Of a DNA stretch of 64,000 nucleotides, positions 1 to 10,065 are shown piece by piece (the first letter of the stretch is position 1; every line of letters begins with the position of its first letter). A program made the translations under genes and the position numbers. Origin of the DNA: Verticillium longisporum (taxonomy: Eukaryota; Ascomycota; Sordariomycetes; Glomerellales; Plectosphaerellaceae). The stretch covers positions 992,001-1,056,000 of the forward strand of contig JAETXT010000009.1 in assembly GCA_019188255.1 (NCBI GenBank), read 5' to 3'. The notes below the pieces were generated by a model. The model saw nothing but the letters and a program-made list of their open reading frames with translations. It made no database searches and was not told the origin of the DNA.

Positions 1-101
1 GTCCCCTAAGTATTACTTTTCCTATCCCTTATAGCTTCGACCTAAGTAGGATCGTTAATTATACGGTTTCTTTAAGTATTATAGGACCGAGAATAGGAAT
101 A
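1..101 (+). pseudogene. RIP-degraded Copia reverse transcriptase fragment (left part)
   Basis: AT-rich sequence. Frame 3 (from base 3) reads open up to the pogo insertion and ends in 'GPRIGIA'. With the pogo copy and one TA removed, the frame continues on the minus strand from 9958 downward (see 9250-9958), giving a Copia-type RT/RNase H region interrupted only by scattered stops of the C-to-T/G-to-A kind. The fragment is cut by the window edge. Assignment to Ty1/Copia is by family resemblance of the joined frame and is an inference. Confidence 0.55.
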
Positions 102-199
102 ACGTAATCCACAAGCGAGTGGTTCACCCAAGCGAGTGGTTCACTTCGCCCGGGCCCACGACCTACACCTGAATTCTACAGATTCCACCTCCGCCCGCG

Positions 200-1348
200 A
201 TGGAGACTCTTTCAAAAGAAGGTCAATTATTCCTTGCTATCCAAGCTATGGACAATGACCCGAACCTAAGCGCCCGGAGTGCTGCGAGGATCTACACCGT
301 CCCCTTAACGACGCTCCTCCGACGCCAGAAGGGCAAACCCTCCCGACGCGAAAGCCCGCCCAATTCTGCCAAATTAACAGTACTAGAAGAGAAAACTATT
401 GTCGAATATATCCTTGACCTAGATGCGCGATCTTACCCTCCCCGGTTGGGTGAGGTCGGAGATATGGCGAATCGCCTGCTTGCCGACCGTGACGCGCCAC
501 GCGTCGGGAAGAACTGGGCCGCAAACTTCGTCAAACGGCAACCAGAGCTCCGGACGCGTTTCTTTCGCAAGTACGACTACAAGAGGGCCCAATGCGAAGA
601 TCCGGACGCGATAAACGCGTGGTTCCGCCTCGTGCATAACATGATCGCCAAGTACGGCATCCAAGAGGCTGACATGTACAACTTTGACGAGACCGGCTTC
701 CAGATGGGCGTTATCGCCAACGGAATGGTCGTGACCAGTTCGGAAAGACGGTCCAATGTGAAGATGAGGCAGCCAGGCAACCGGGAATGGGTTACGGTGA
801 TCCAGGGCGTTGGCGCGTTGGGTTTCTCCGTCCCGCCGTTCATCGTGGTTTCGGGCAAGTACCACCTCTCGAGCTGGTACCAGGACGACGCGATTTCTCG
901 CGACTGGAGAATCGCAACATCTCCAAACGGCTGGACGACGAATGATATTGGTCTGGAATGGATTCGGCATTTTGACAGGCATACAAAGTCCCGTACTTCG
1001 GGCGGTTATCGCCTACTGATCCTGGATGGCCACGAAAGTCACCACTCGGTCGACTTCGAACTCTACTGCAAGGAGAACAACATCATCACACTCTGTATGC
1101 CTCCTCATTCGTCACATCTACTCCAGCCTCTCGATGTTGGGTGTTTTGGCCCACTAAAGAAAGCATACGGTCGGCAAATCGAGGATAGGATGAGGGCGGG
1201 TACAACGCACATCAGCAAAGAGGACTTCTTCCCGGCGTTTTCGGCTGCATTTCAGCAAGCAATGACAGAAAAAACATCCAGGGAGGCTTTCGAGGAGCGG
1301 GGCTTGTCCCCCATAACCCGGAAACAGTCCTGTCAAAGCTGGATGTGA
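200..1348 (+). CDS. pogo-type DDE transposase, N-terminal and catalytic part (382 aa)
   Basis: Transposase of the pogo/Fot1 family. An N-terminal Psq-type helix-turn-helix (about residues 5-45) is followed by a CENP-B-type HTH (about 58-115) and a DDE catalytic core. The acidic triad is visible as D163 (NFDETGF), D276 (LILDGHESH) and D312 (QPLDVG), a DD35D spacing. The frame breaks at an A6 run (1269-1274): beyond it the family-like sequence (AGLVP..LSKLD) is found one frame back, in the reading frame of the following ORF. The 382-residue product therefore ends in an out-of-frame tail. The identical break is present in copy 2. DNA binding and catalytic motifs are intact, so truncated activity is possible but unproven. 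Confidence 0.9.
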   Translation: METLSKEGQLFLAIQAMDNDPNLSARSAARIYTVPLTTLLRRQKGKPSRRESPPNSAKLTVLEEKTIVEYILDLDARSYPPRLGEVGDMANRLLADRDAPRVGKNWAANFVKRQPELRTRFFRKYDYKRAQCEDPDAINAWFRLVHNMIAKYGIQEADMYNFDETGFQMGVIANGMVVTSSERRSNVKMRQPGNREWVTVIQGVGALGFSVPPFIVVSGKYHLSSWYQDDAISRDWRIATSPNGWTTNDIGLEWIRHFDRHTKSRTSGGYRLLILDGHESHHSVDFELYCKENNIITLCMPPHSSHLLQPLDVGCFGPLKKAYGRQIEDRMRAGTTHISKEDFFPAFSAAFQQAMTEKTSREAFEERGLSPITRKQSCQSWM

Positions 1349-1854
1349 GGTTGAGGACGACGACGCCTCCGGGGACGTCCCACGGGGAGCGTGATTCTTG
1401 GGTCTCTAAGACGCCCACTAACCTGCTCGAGGCAGGTTCCCAGACTGACTTCATCAAAGGGCGAATCTCACGCCACCAGGGAAGCTCCCCAACGTCAATT
1501 TTAGATGCTGTTGACTATCTTGCGAAGGGGACGCGGGGTGTTATGCACCAGATCGCTCTTTTGAAGTCAGAGGTTATGATCCTTCGAGAGGAAAATGCTA
1601 CACTAAGCCGACGCCGGAGGGCCAAAAAGCTACGTCTCCGGGAAGGAGGAAGCATGGCTGTAGGCGAGGGACAGGACAAGATTGCTCAGAAGGAAGTAGA
1701 TATCCAGATAAAAGAGGAAACGCTGCAGAACCCGGGTCCCGCGTCGTGGTCCCAGCCGAAGAAACGATGCTGTAGCGTATGCGGGAAGACCGGCCACAAC
1801 GCGAGAACTTGTCAGGTAGCTATCTCATCGTCTGCAAAAGACGAGGAGGAGTGA
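1345..1854 (+). CDS. pogo transposase C-terminal part with zinc knuckle (other frame)
   Basis: Frame -1 relative to the 382-residue ORF, and the real continuation of the transposase. The frame is open well upstream of 1345, which carries only GTG, so this is not an independent gene. It contains the conserved Leu-Ser-Lys-Leu-Asp motif just after the catalytic core, a short coiled-coil-like stretch (residues about 65-105) and a C-terminal CCHC zinc knuckle C-x2-C-x4-H-x4-C (CSVCGKTGHNARTC). Together the two parts give about 550 residues, the usual length of fungal pogo/Fot1 transposases. Whether it is expressed by frameshifting or is simply broken cannot be told from DNA. Confidence 0.8.
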   Translation: MRLRTTTPPGTSHGERDSWVSKTPTNLLEAGSQTDFIKGRISRHQGSSPTSILDAVDYLAKGTRGVMHQIALLKSEVMILREENATLSRRRRAKKLRLREGGSMAVGEGQDKIAQKEVDIQIKEETLQNPGPASWSQPKKRCCSVCGKTGHNARTCQVAISSSAKDEEE

Positions 1855-1961
1855 TTTTAATTGATTTACGGCGTTTGGGTTGAGGTTTTCCTCGGAATGT
1901 TTGTCGGGTCGGGGTGAAGTGAACCACTCGCATGGGTGAACCACTCGCTTGTGGATTACGT

Positions 1962-2110
1962 TAACCTAGTTATCTTATTAATAGTTAATATAGTATTAAA
2001 GGTATTATTCTAAAATCTAGTTTATTCTTTCTATTTACTTATCTATTTATAAGTAGAAAGCCGTAGATAGTTTATATTTAGCTCCGAATTAAGCGATAAG
2101 TAATTTCTAG
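1962..2110 (-). pseudogene. Gypsy integrase fragment, interrupted at 1962
   Basis: Minus strand from about 2100 reads 'AKYKLSTAFYL*ID', the decayed integrase-core block that precedes the third catalytic residue region, then runs to 'DN*V' at the pogo insertion. The frame resumes on the plus strand at 11820 with a single TA between. Stops are at former Gln/Trp codons, as RIP predicts. Confidence 0.8.
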
Positions 2111-2807
2111 AAGTTATTAGTAAAGAGCTTATCTCTATCCGATATTAATTCTTTTAATAATTTATACTATTTAACGATATTCTTAAGGAATATATAAGCG
2201 AGGTCTTCTATTATTCCTATTACTTTATATAGGAGAAAGTAGGAGTATTTAGTAAATTAGTCGATAATTATTAGGATATTATCGTAAGAGGTCCTAATTA
2301 AGGGTTCCTTTAATAATAATAGGTTAATAATAAAGTCTAGTAAGATTAATTCCTAGGTTATTATTAGTATTAATAATAGCTTAAATTCTCTATAGGGTCT
2401 ATATCGTTCTATTTTACTTTTCTTATAGAGGTTATAATTATAGATTATTATTATAACGTCTTATCTAGTCCTTTTAAAATTATAATACTTTCTAAATTAT
2501 GCGAAAGTCTTTATTATTCTTTAATATCTATAGGCCTTAGCCTCGTAGACTTATTTAATAAGCTCTATAGTATTTTCTAGTAATCTAGTAAGTATTATTT
2601 ATATGATAATTATTAGAGTATAATAATATAGGATTAAATTCTTATCCTTATTATTTACGAGAATTATATTATTATTTAGGGGTATAGTTTATTTATAGTC
2701 CGAGCGCCTATTTAGGATATCTACCCTATTATTTTCCGATCTTTTATAATAAATAATAGTAAAATTAAATTCCGAGAGGAACTCTATTTATCTAATTTAT
2801 CGTTTAT

Positions 2808-2957
2808 TAAGGTCTTTATTCGTTATAAAGTATACGAGGTTCTTATAGTCTATATAGACTTTAATTTCGTATCGTACTCCGGAGAAGTATATTCTCTATT
2901 CCTTAAATACCTCGATAATTACTATAAGTTCTTTATTATATATCTAGTAATTAAGTT
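2808..2957 (-). pseudogene. Gypsy RNase H domain relic
   Basis: Minus strand reads 'NY*IYNKELIVIIEVFKE*' followed by 'VYIDYKNLVYF', the RNase H segment containing the K-E-L and T-D-H-K-N-L blocks of Gypsy elements, with His-to-Tyr and Trp/Gln-to-stop changes consistent with RIP. Confidence 0.8.
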
Positions 2958-3419
2958 CTAGGCTATATAGTTTCTTCGAAAAGAATACTATTAAGTATAA
3001 GCGTCCTTATTTATCCTATTAATTAAGTTATCCTCCGATTACGAAATTAGAAGTATCTATTTCGATTTTTATTAGTTTCTCGGGGTTAATTATTTTAAGG
3101 ACTAGTTCGTTAAGGACATTATCGATAATTTATTAAAATACTTTTTCTTAAAGTTTATTTTATATAAATTCGATATCTTTAATTATAAAGTTCGTTAATA
3201 AGTTAATAATCTTATTATATCCTTTTAAGAATCGTCGGTAGAAGTTAATAAAACCGAGGAATACTTTAACGTCCTTAACGTTCTTTAGCGTAAGCTATTC
3301 TCTAATAGCTACTATTTTAGATTTTTCTATTCGAATTTCTCCTAATATAATTATATATCCTAGGAAGTATATTTCTTATATATAGAATTTTGCTTTCTTA
3401 GGTTCTATTAGTAATTCGT

Positions 3420-3870
3420 ATTAATATAATCGTTAGAGGACTTAGTAAATATATTCTTTATATTCTTCCTTAATCTTAGAAAAGATTAGAATATTATCGA
3501 AGTAAACTATTATAAAGATATCGAGGAATTCTCGTAATATATCGTTAATTATATTCTAGAAGGTTATAGGGGCGTTAGTTAATCTAAAGGGTATAACTAG
3601 ATATTTATAATATCCTCTTTATATCCGGAAGGCTATCTTCTATTCTTCGCTATTCTTTATATATACTAAATTATATACTCCTTTAAGGTCGAGTATTATA
3701 AACTAATTAGCTCCTATTAATATATCCTAGAGTTCTAATATTAAGGGTAACGGGTAATAGTTCTTAATAATAATATCGTTTAATTATTTATAATCGATAT
3801 ATAATCTTTCCTTATTATTCTTCTTTAATATAAATAGGATTAAATATCCTATTAAGGATATCGATAATCG
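3420..3870 (-). pseudogene. Gypsy reverse transcriptase relic
   Basis: Minus strand shows 'LNDIIIKNYYPLPLI' (about 3850-3735) and 'YLVIPFRLTNAPITF' then 'EFLDIFIIVYFDNILIF' (about 3600-3485). The catalytic Tyr-x-Asp-Asp box is decayed to YFDN (3493-3504). These are diagnostic RT blocks of Ty3/Gypsy elements carrying G-to-A/C-to-T damage. Confidence 0.9.
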
Positions 3871-4199
3871 GATATATCCTTTTCTAAGGTTCTCCTTAAA
3901 GTATTCGTCGAGTATATCTATCTATTAGGGGTTTAATCTATAGATTTTATTAAATCGTAGACTCTCTCCTTCCTTAATTAGGATCTCGTAATTATAATAT
4001 ATATACTTTAATAGTATTATATCGATTTCTTCCCTAAATATCTTCTCGTATTTCTAGTATTCTTTAGGTACGTTCTATAGTCTTATTCGTTATTCTTTTA
4101 TAAGCTCCTCTAAGGTTATCTTTTCTAAATTATCCTTATTCGTAAGGGCTAGTTAGAGGTCGCTTAAGAGACCGTCTTTAAGTCGTTCCTTAAGGGCTA

Positions 4200-6593
4200 A
4201 CGTACTCTACTAGACGCGGCTAGCTATCTAGTTAATTTAAGGGTTCTATTCTCTAAGCTATAGGATACTTAGGATAATTTATTTTCCTCCTATATTAATA
4301 ATATCGAAGGTTATATAGCTAGATTAGCGAGAAATAAATATTAGGAGGGGCGTAGTCTCTATATTTACGATTCCTCCTTTATATAAGACCGCTTATCCTT
4401 CTATTATACTAAGCTAATAGGGTTCTTCTTTATATTTCTAGTTAATATAGTTCTTATTAAGGTACTTAGGGCTTATATAGTTACCCTAAGCGCTATTATC
4501 TAATAATACGTTTATTTATTTCCCTTCTACGTTTATCCTAACGTAGAGGTAGTTTATATTATAGGTTTATTTAGCTAAATAGATTACTTTTATTTCCTTT
4601 ATTAGTCATTATCCCTATCTAACCGATACTTACCTTTTCCCGATAGTAGTAGCGTCGTAAATAGCTATATTATATTTAGATTACTTAGGTCGAGGATCTT
4701 ATCATCCTTATAGTATACTCGGAAGAGTAGTTTCTTAATATACTTTATACGATATAATCTCTAGTTTTTAGCCTTAGCTATATAGTATACTAGGTATACG
4801 TCGTTATCGTAGTCTTCCTATCGTACGTCCGCGAGGTAGTACCTATCGTAGTATACTAGGTCCGGTCTAAACGTAAAGCGTCCTTAGCTCCGTTTATCTA
4901 TATATAGGATCTATTTACGATAAGGCTTCTCTAATTCTACCTCTATTTTTAGTTCTATCTAATATTTACGAGGTAGGAATTTATAGACTATTTTATTATA
5001 ATAGTAGTATTTATAGTTATCGTAGATATATTCGGGCTAAAATAGTTAGGGGTATTATATATATATATAGTAGAATATTAAGTAATCTCCTATTATTAAT
5101 CGTATATTCTTCTTCGTATTTCCTATATCGTAGGCCTTCTAGGATTTAATACTATAATAGATAAGTTCGTCCTATAATACGAGGGGGTCGTAGTCGTCGC
5201 TAGGGTCATTAACGGCGTACTCCTATATAGGGATATAGAGTTAGAGTTATCCTATAGGGGGTTCTTCTCCTTAGCTTATTTATATAGACTTATCCTATTC
5301 TTAGTTATTTATAAGTCCGACGTAAGGTATAGACTAGGGTTCGGGATAGGCCTATTTATAAGTCCTTTCCTCGTTTATATCGATTTCCTAGGTCTCTAGG
5401 GTTACTTACTAGGCCTATTTCTAGATTCGTTTTTCTTTCCTTATAATAATTATTATAGCGAGGGTTCTTTATCTAGTAAGGGCCCTAGGAAACTAGCCGT
5501 TCTACTCCTTATTATCTTTATAGATAGGGTAGCTATCTTAATAATAAAATATCTAGTTAATATTAGTATAATCTTAGTATTAAGTATAATTAAGCTAATA
5601 TTCGTTTATAAGCTTCTATAGTTTCTTTAGCTATCGATATTTATAGGCCATATATTTATTCTTTTTATAATTATAGTATTTAATATCTTTTATAGGTATA
5701 GCTTTACTATAGCGAGTATTATCGAGTTCTATAGGTCCTAAATAAGTAGTTTATCCCTATATTATATTAATATATAGTTTATCGTATTAATATTTACGTC
5801 CTTAGTTAGAGTAGTAGTATAGAATATAGGGGTTCTAGGGACCTATAGCGGGCTTATATCCTTTCTCGATACGTCTCTCGTATTAATAATTATTAATTTT
5901 AATAGCTATAGTAATATATTTAGCGAAAGTATTAGGTCGATCTTCGCGAATAAGGTCGTCCTTAACGACGTCCTTAAGTCCTTTATAGAATCGGGCTATA
6001 AGAGCCGACTCTATCTAGTCGAGCCTAGTAGCGAGGAGTCTGAATTCCGTAGTATACTTAGTTATAAATCTAGTCTATCTAAATTAAAAAATCTTCCGCT
6101 CATTCTAGCGTTCTTCGTTAACGTCCCCGAAGGCTCCCTTAAGGGCTTCTTCGAAGGTATTTATATTAGCGTAGACGTCTTAAATAGTTTATTTTATATC
6201 TTCCTACTTAGTATATATAGAGTAGTCTCTAATAAAGGGTTCGAATTAATATAAAGTATCTCCTTTAAAGTATAATAAGGCGTAGGCTATTTTATCCCCT
6301 TAGAATTTAAATTAGCTTCCGTTAGCCTTTTAGTATTAGTGTACTTAGGTAATAAAGGATTAGAGCGCTCGTAAGTTACTATCGAATAGTTACGGGGGGA
6401 GGGCCCTTATATTTATTCCTCCTCCTTAGAGCTACTAGACCGAGGTTTTAAGTTATTTATTCTCGGCCTTAAGCTCCTAGAGCATAGCGGCCAAGTTACT
6501 AGCGCTATTATTAACGCTATTAATAGATATTATTCCTATAGTGAATATTACTTAGTATTATAAGGTAAACCTATTAAATAAGAATAATTAAAA
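4200..6593 (-). other. gag/protease side of the decayed Gypsy element, not resolved
   Basis: Lies between the RT relic and the 5' LTR, so by position it should hold gag and protease. RIP damage is heavy and I could not identify a zinc knuckle or protease motif with confidence. No intact ORF is present. Confidence 0.5.
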
Positions 6594-7039
6594 TATTACG
6601 ACTTAGTAGCTTCTAAAGGGGGAATACTATTAGAGGGTTAGGGTTATTATTAGTAGAAGCTTAGGTTATAACTCTAAGACGATATAGTATCGTAAGGCGT
6701 TACGTACTCGTTATAATGAATATAAGGTAAGACTTAGATTAATTATTATCGTGAGAAAGAGTATATCTATAAGTATAAGAATGTCTATCCTTTTATACCT
6801 ATTCGTCCGTCTTAAGTTAATTAGGTAGTAAGCCTATATTAGATAGCTTACTTATTAGTTATTAGTGATCTACGATATTAGGATTATAGTGTATTAGCTA
6901 GTAAGCTAGTCGCGGGCTTACTATTATATCCCGGGTGAGCTATTACGTGATCCTGCTTAGTAGGTCCGTTCTTATCTTATCCTGCTTCCTGACTGCGGGG
7001 TCGGTGACTCGCGGCCACCCTGCTTCCTTAGTTATTACA
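6594..7039 (-). repeat. Gypsy 5' LTR (446 bp, minus orientation)
   Basis: Minus strand begins TGTAATAACTAAGG (7039) and ends ..GTCGTAATA (6594; CA decayed to TA). It matches the 446-bp LTR at 13170-13615 over its whole length, in the opposite orientation. The adjacent 5 bases at 7040-7044 (CTCTT, i.e. AAGAG on the minus strand) equal the AAGAG next to the other LTR (13616-13620), the target duplication of this insertion. Confidence 0.9.
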
Positions 7040-7044
7040 CTCTT

Positions 7045-7435
7045 TTATCTAGTTTCTTTATTAAAGGTTCTTTATTTTTATAATAGGCTATAGAACCCTA
7101 TATTTTTATATTATCGATATTAAGTATTTTATTTTCTTTTAATTTATAAGGTATTTTAAACCCTATAGAGCTATTAGGAGTTCTATTATATATATATATA
7201 GTAGTATATACTATATCTCCCTATAGATATAAGGGTAATCCTAAGTAGAAAATTAAGGACCTTATTTTATCTATTATAGTCCTTATAGCTCGTTCTATAA
7301 ACCCTTATAGTTTATAAGTATATAGTAGTTTTATTATATATTCTACTCCTATAAGTATATTTTTAATACTTTTATTTATAAATTCTTTATTATTATTAAT
7401 ATTAAATTCCTTTATTTTATAATTAATATTAAGAG
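7045..7435 (-). pseudogene. RIP-degraded Copia integrase fragment
   Basis: Minus strand reads 'FINKSIKNILIGVEYIIK', then 'RTPNSSIGFKIPYKLK', 'GSIAYYKNKEPL' and ends 'KKLDKR' at the Gypsy target duplication. This resembles the integrase-core and following region of fungal Ty1/Copia elements. It continues in frame at 13616 on the plus strand ('RASKSVLIGID') once the Gypsy insertion and the inversion are removed. The Gypsy element thus inserted into this Copia copy. Confidence 0.65.
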
Positions 7436-7560
7436 GTCTTCACTACTTATATAAACCCCAATCTAGTACTTCCGCTATACTTACGAGCTCTGAATAGGTA
7501 GGGTATCTAATAAGTCTTATAATAGTTAATTCTTATATGCTTCTCTGAGTTACTACTACC
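7436..7560 (+). repeat. ~120-bp repeat X, inverted partner at 14815-14955
   Basis: From CTTCACTACTTATATAAACC to ..GAGTTACTACTACC this segment matches the reverse complement of 14815-14955, with differences almost all transitions (RIP type). Ancestrally (segment 1962-9958 flipped back) the two would be direct repeats flanking the Copia integrase plus Gypsy insertion, so they may be LTR pieces of that Copia element. Confidence 0.6.
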
Positions 7561-9249
7561 TACGTAAGTTAGATATACCTATCTACTCTTAGCGATTACG
7601 TAAGCCGTAATTTATATACTCCTAAGAGCAGTAGATCCTAGATATCCTAGATATCTTAAATATTACTATCCTAATTATAGGATTCCTTAATATTAATTTA
7701 ATATTAGTTCTTCTTTTCTTTATAAGTAGAATAGCTATAAGAACTAATATTAAGAGCTATTACTAGGGTTAATAGCTACTCTAACGCGCTTATAATTCTC
7801 TAGTCTCTAGTATATTAGATCTACTCTTCTAGTCTTAAAATAAATAACCTAATAATAGGAAATAATAGGAAATAATAGTTAGAAATAAGGAAAATATAGC
7901 TTAAGCCTACTATTCCTATAAGCGTTAGGCCTCTAATTCTTAATACCTTAGAGTAATAGTATTATCTATAAATAGCTCTCTAAAGAAATAAATTAAATTA
8001 TAATTTAAATAATAGGAATAGGCCTCTAAATCCTAGAAATAAAGGAAATAAATTAGAATCTAATAATAAATAGCGCTTTTATAATTATTAAATACGTACT
8101 CCTAAGGCCTCTAAATCCTTAATACGTTAATAGAATATAATAGAATAATTATTAGCTTTTTATAGAATCTATTAGAATAATTCTTAGTAAATTAAACTAT
8201 TATTTAATAAGAATAATAGGATTAAACTATTTTAATTAAATAGGTTCTATAGAAGATCTATATATCTTATTAATAAATTTTAGTAACTCTATTCTATTAA
8301 CCTTTCTCTCTCCTTATATCGACTTCTTTAACTTTTATAGATTAGCTTAATATATATAAATAATACTCGTACGATTAGTAAATATTTATTTTTATTACTC
8401 CCGCTTATTTATTTTCTTTTTCTTTTTAGCCTCGATAATACCTCTTAAGTATAAGACCCTTATACCTAAGCCCCCTAAGGCTAAGAGAATAGCTAAATAT
8501 AAGAATATAGTTAATATTAATCGTAAAAGCTATTAATCTAATAAATAACGTATATATATAGTAATATTTATAAGGTTCCCTATCTAAGTTACTTTAAGTC
8601 TTATCTTATAAGTAAATAAACTAAAATTAGCGCCCTAAGCGCTTATTACGACCTCGATCTTAAGGGATCTTATTATTATAAATATACCTCTAAATATTCC
8701 TATAAACTAATATAAGCTCTTATAATCTATATTTCCTATATCTATAGCTCTAATAAATATTATCTTTAATCCTATTAATATATTTAAGCCTATTATAAAG
8801 TTTTTAGCTATTTATAATAAAAAGAATTAAGCTATAAGTTTCTATTCCTTTCTATTCCCTTAATTATTTAATTATATAATTAGCTAATAATATAATTATA
8901 AGATCTAGAGAAATAGTATATTATCGTTAAGGATATATTATAGATTATTAAGGAGGAGGATATTAAAGGGGGTAACGATTTTAATAAAGACCTTAATAGT
9001 TTTAGTAATATTAATTATAAAGCGGCTAAGCGGGCTATAACTTTATAGCTCTTTAATTACCTCTAATAGGACTCCTTAAAATAATTAGATTTAGATTCTA
9101 AGATATTAGGATCTAAGGCCTAATCGCTATATAGCGGATCGTTTACTTTATTAATTTAATAATTAAGGGGTAATTATTTTTATTATTTTAGTAATCGGGC
9201 CGTTTTTAAGGAATTATTAATTTTAATTATATTTATACTTTAATTATTC
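7561..9249. other. AT-rich RIP-like sequence, no assignable gene
   Basis: Very AT-rich and TpA-rich, with no intact frame. A plus-strand stretch near 8440-8530 (..KYKTLIPKPPKAKRIAKYKN..) and another near 8930-9140 look like remnants of coding sequence, but I could not place them in a family. Confidence 0.6.
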
Positions 9250-9958
9250 TTTTCTTAATATTTAATTTAACCTTTAATCCTAATTATAACTTTATTAGAG
9301 CTTATAAAAGCTTCTAGTACCTAGTTTAGAGCTCCTTTAATTATTATATCTATAGGATTATCCCCTCCTACGATCTAGCGAATTTCGTTAACTTTATATT
9401 CTTTATAGCTTTATTATAATATTATAAAATCTATTATTAAGCGTTTCTCTATAATTAGGCTTAATTAAATAAAGTATTAATAGAGCGAGAAGCTATTAAT
9501 ATAGATAATTATTTATAAAAGTAATAAATCTAAGTATTTATAGATCTTTTAGAGTATTTATTTAAAGATATATATTATATTAAAATTATTAACTATATTA
9601 TAGATTTCGCTAACTAGAACCGAATATATAACCTATTTATATTTAATAAGTTATTAATAAAGAATATTATTATATATTATAAATATATTCTCTTAATTAT
9701 AAGAACGTTTATTATTAAAGAGGATAATAAATCCGATCTAAGAATTAAAGTCCTTATTATTAATAAAGGAGCTATTAATAAATATATATAGCTAAATAGT
9801 CGATAGATTAAGGTATATATAATTTAAGCTATAATCTATATTATCGATCTATTATTATATATATTTATTAAACTATTTAAAATCGTCCTTTTCTAGGTTC
9901 TTAGCTTCAGAAGTTATAGTAAAATCGAAAGCTATTTTAGGTTAATAAATAGAAGCTA
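9250..9958 (-). pseudogene. RIP-degraded Copia RT/RNase H, right part
   Basis: Minus strand from 9956 reads 'SIY*PKIAFDFTITSEAK', later 'FINSSFINNKDFNS*IGF' (RNase H block) and 'SVLVSEIYNIVNNF'. The pol end is near 9260 ('VLEAFISSNKVIIRI'). This is the RNase H end of a Ty1/Copia pol. The beginning of the frame is at 1-101 on the plus strand, across pogo copy 1 in the ancestral arrangement. Confidence 0.7.
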
Positions 9959-10065
9959 ACGTAATCCACAAGCGAGTGGTTCACCCATGCGAGTGGTTCA
10001 CTTCACCCCGACCCGACAAACATTCCGAGGAAAACCTCAACCCAAACGCCGTAAATCAATTAAAA

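Larger units (their letters stand above)
102..1961 (+). mobile_element. pogo/Fot1-type DNA transposon, copy 1 (1860 bp)
   Basis: Complete element with about 50-bp terminal inverted repeats (102-151 and 1912-1961, two mismatches) starting ACGTAATCCACAAGCGAG, flanked by TA duplications at 100-101 and 1962-1963, as expected for Tc1/mariner-superfamily insertion. Each TIR contains the 13-mer GCGAGTGGTTCAC twice, probably transposase binding sites. Base composition is normal while the flanks are AT-rich and RIP-like, so it inserted after the surrounding elements decayed. It carries one DDE transposase split by a frameshift. It is nearly identical to copy 2 at 9959-11817, which lies in the opposite orientation. 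Confidence 0.95.
1962..7039 (-). mobile_element. RIP-degraded Ty3/Gypsy chromovirus-type element, 5' portion (now inverted)
   Basis: AT-rich, TpA-rich sequence whose minus strand contains, in the order expected for a Gypsy element, the 5' LTR (7039-6594), a gag-side region (about 6590-4200, not resolved further), reverse transcriptase (about 3870-3420), RNase H (2957-2808) and the first part of integrase (to 1962). Decay is of RIP type, with stops at Gln/Trp codons and Gly/Asp changed to Arg/Asn. The remaining 3' part is at 11820-13615 on the opposite strand. Joined length would be about 6.87 kb. See the inversion finding. Confidence 0.85.

Noticed and set aside
419..982. 187-residue antisense ORF within the transposase (also 10937-11500)
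   Set aside because: Mirror of the transposase reading frame, present only because that frame is conserved; no independent features.
1345..1854. Second independent gene in the pogo element
   Set aside because: It starts at GTG in a frame that is open far upstream and carries the conserved continuation of the transposase, so it is the C-terminal part rather than a separate gene.
6594..7039. Reading the LTR at 6594-7039 as a plus-strand 3' LTR because GGGGGAAT resembles a polypurine tract
   Set aside because: The same string lies inside both LTR copies, and the TG..CA ends, target duplications and pol order all place this LTR as the 5' LTR on the minus strand.
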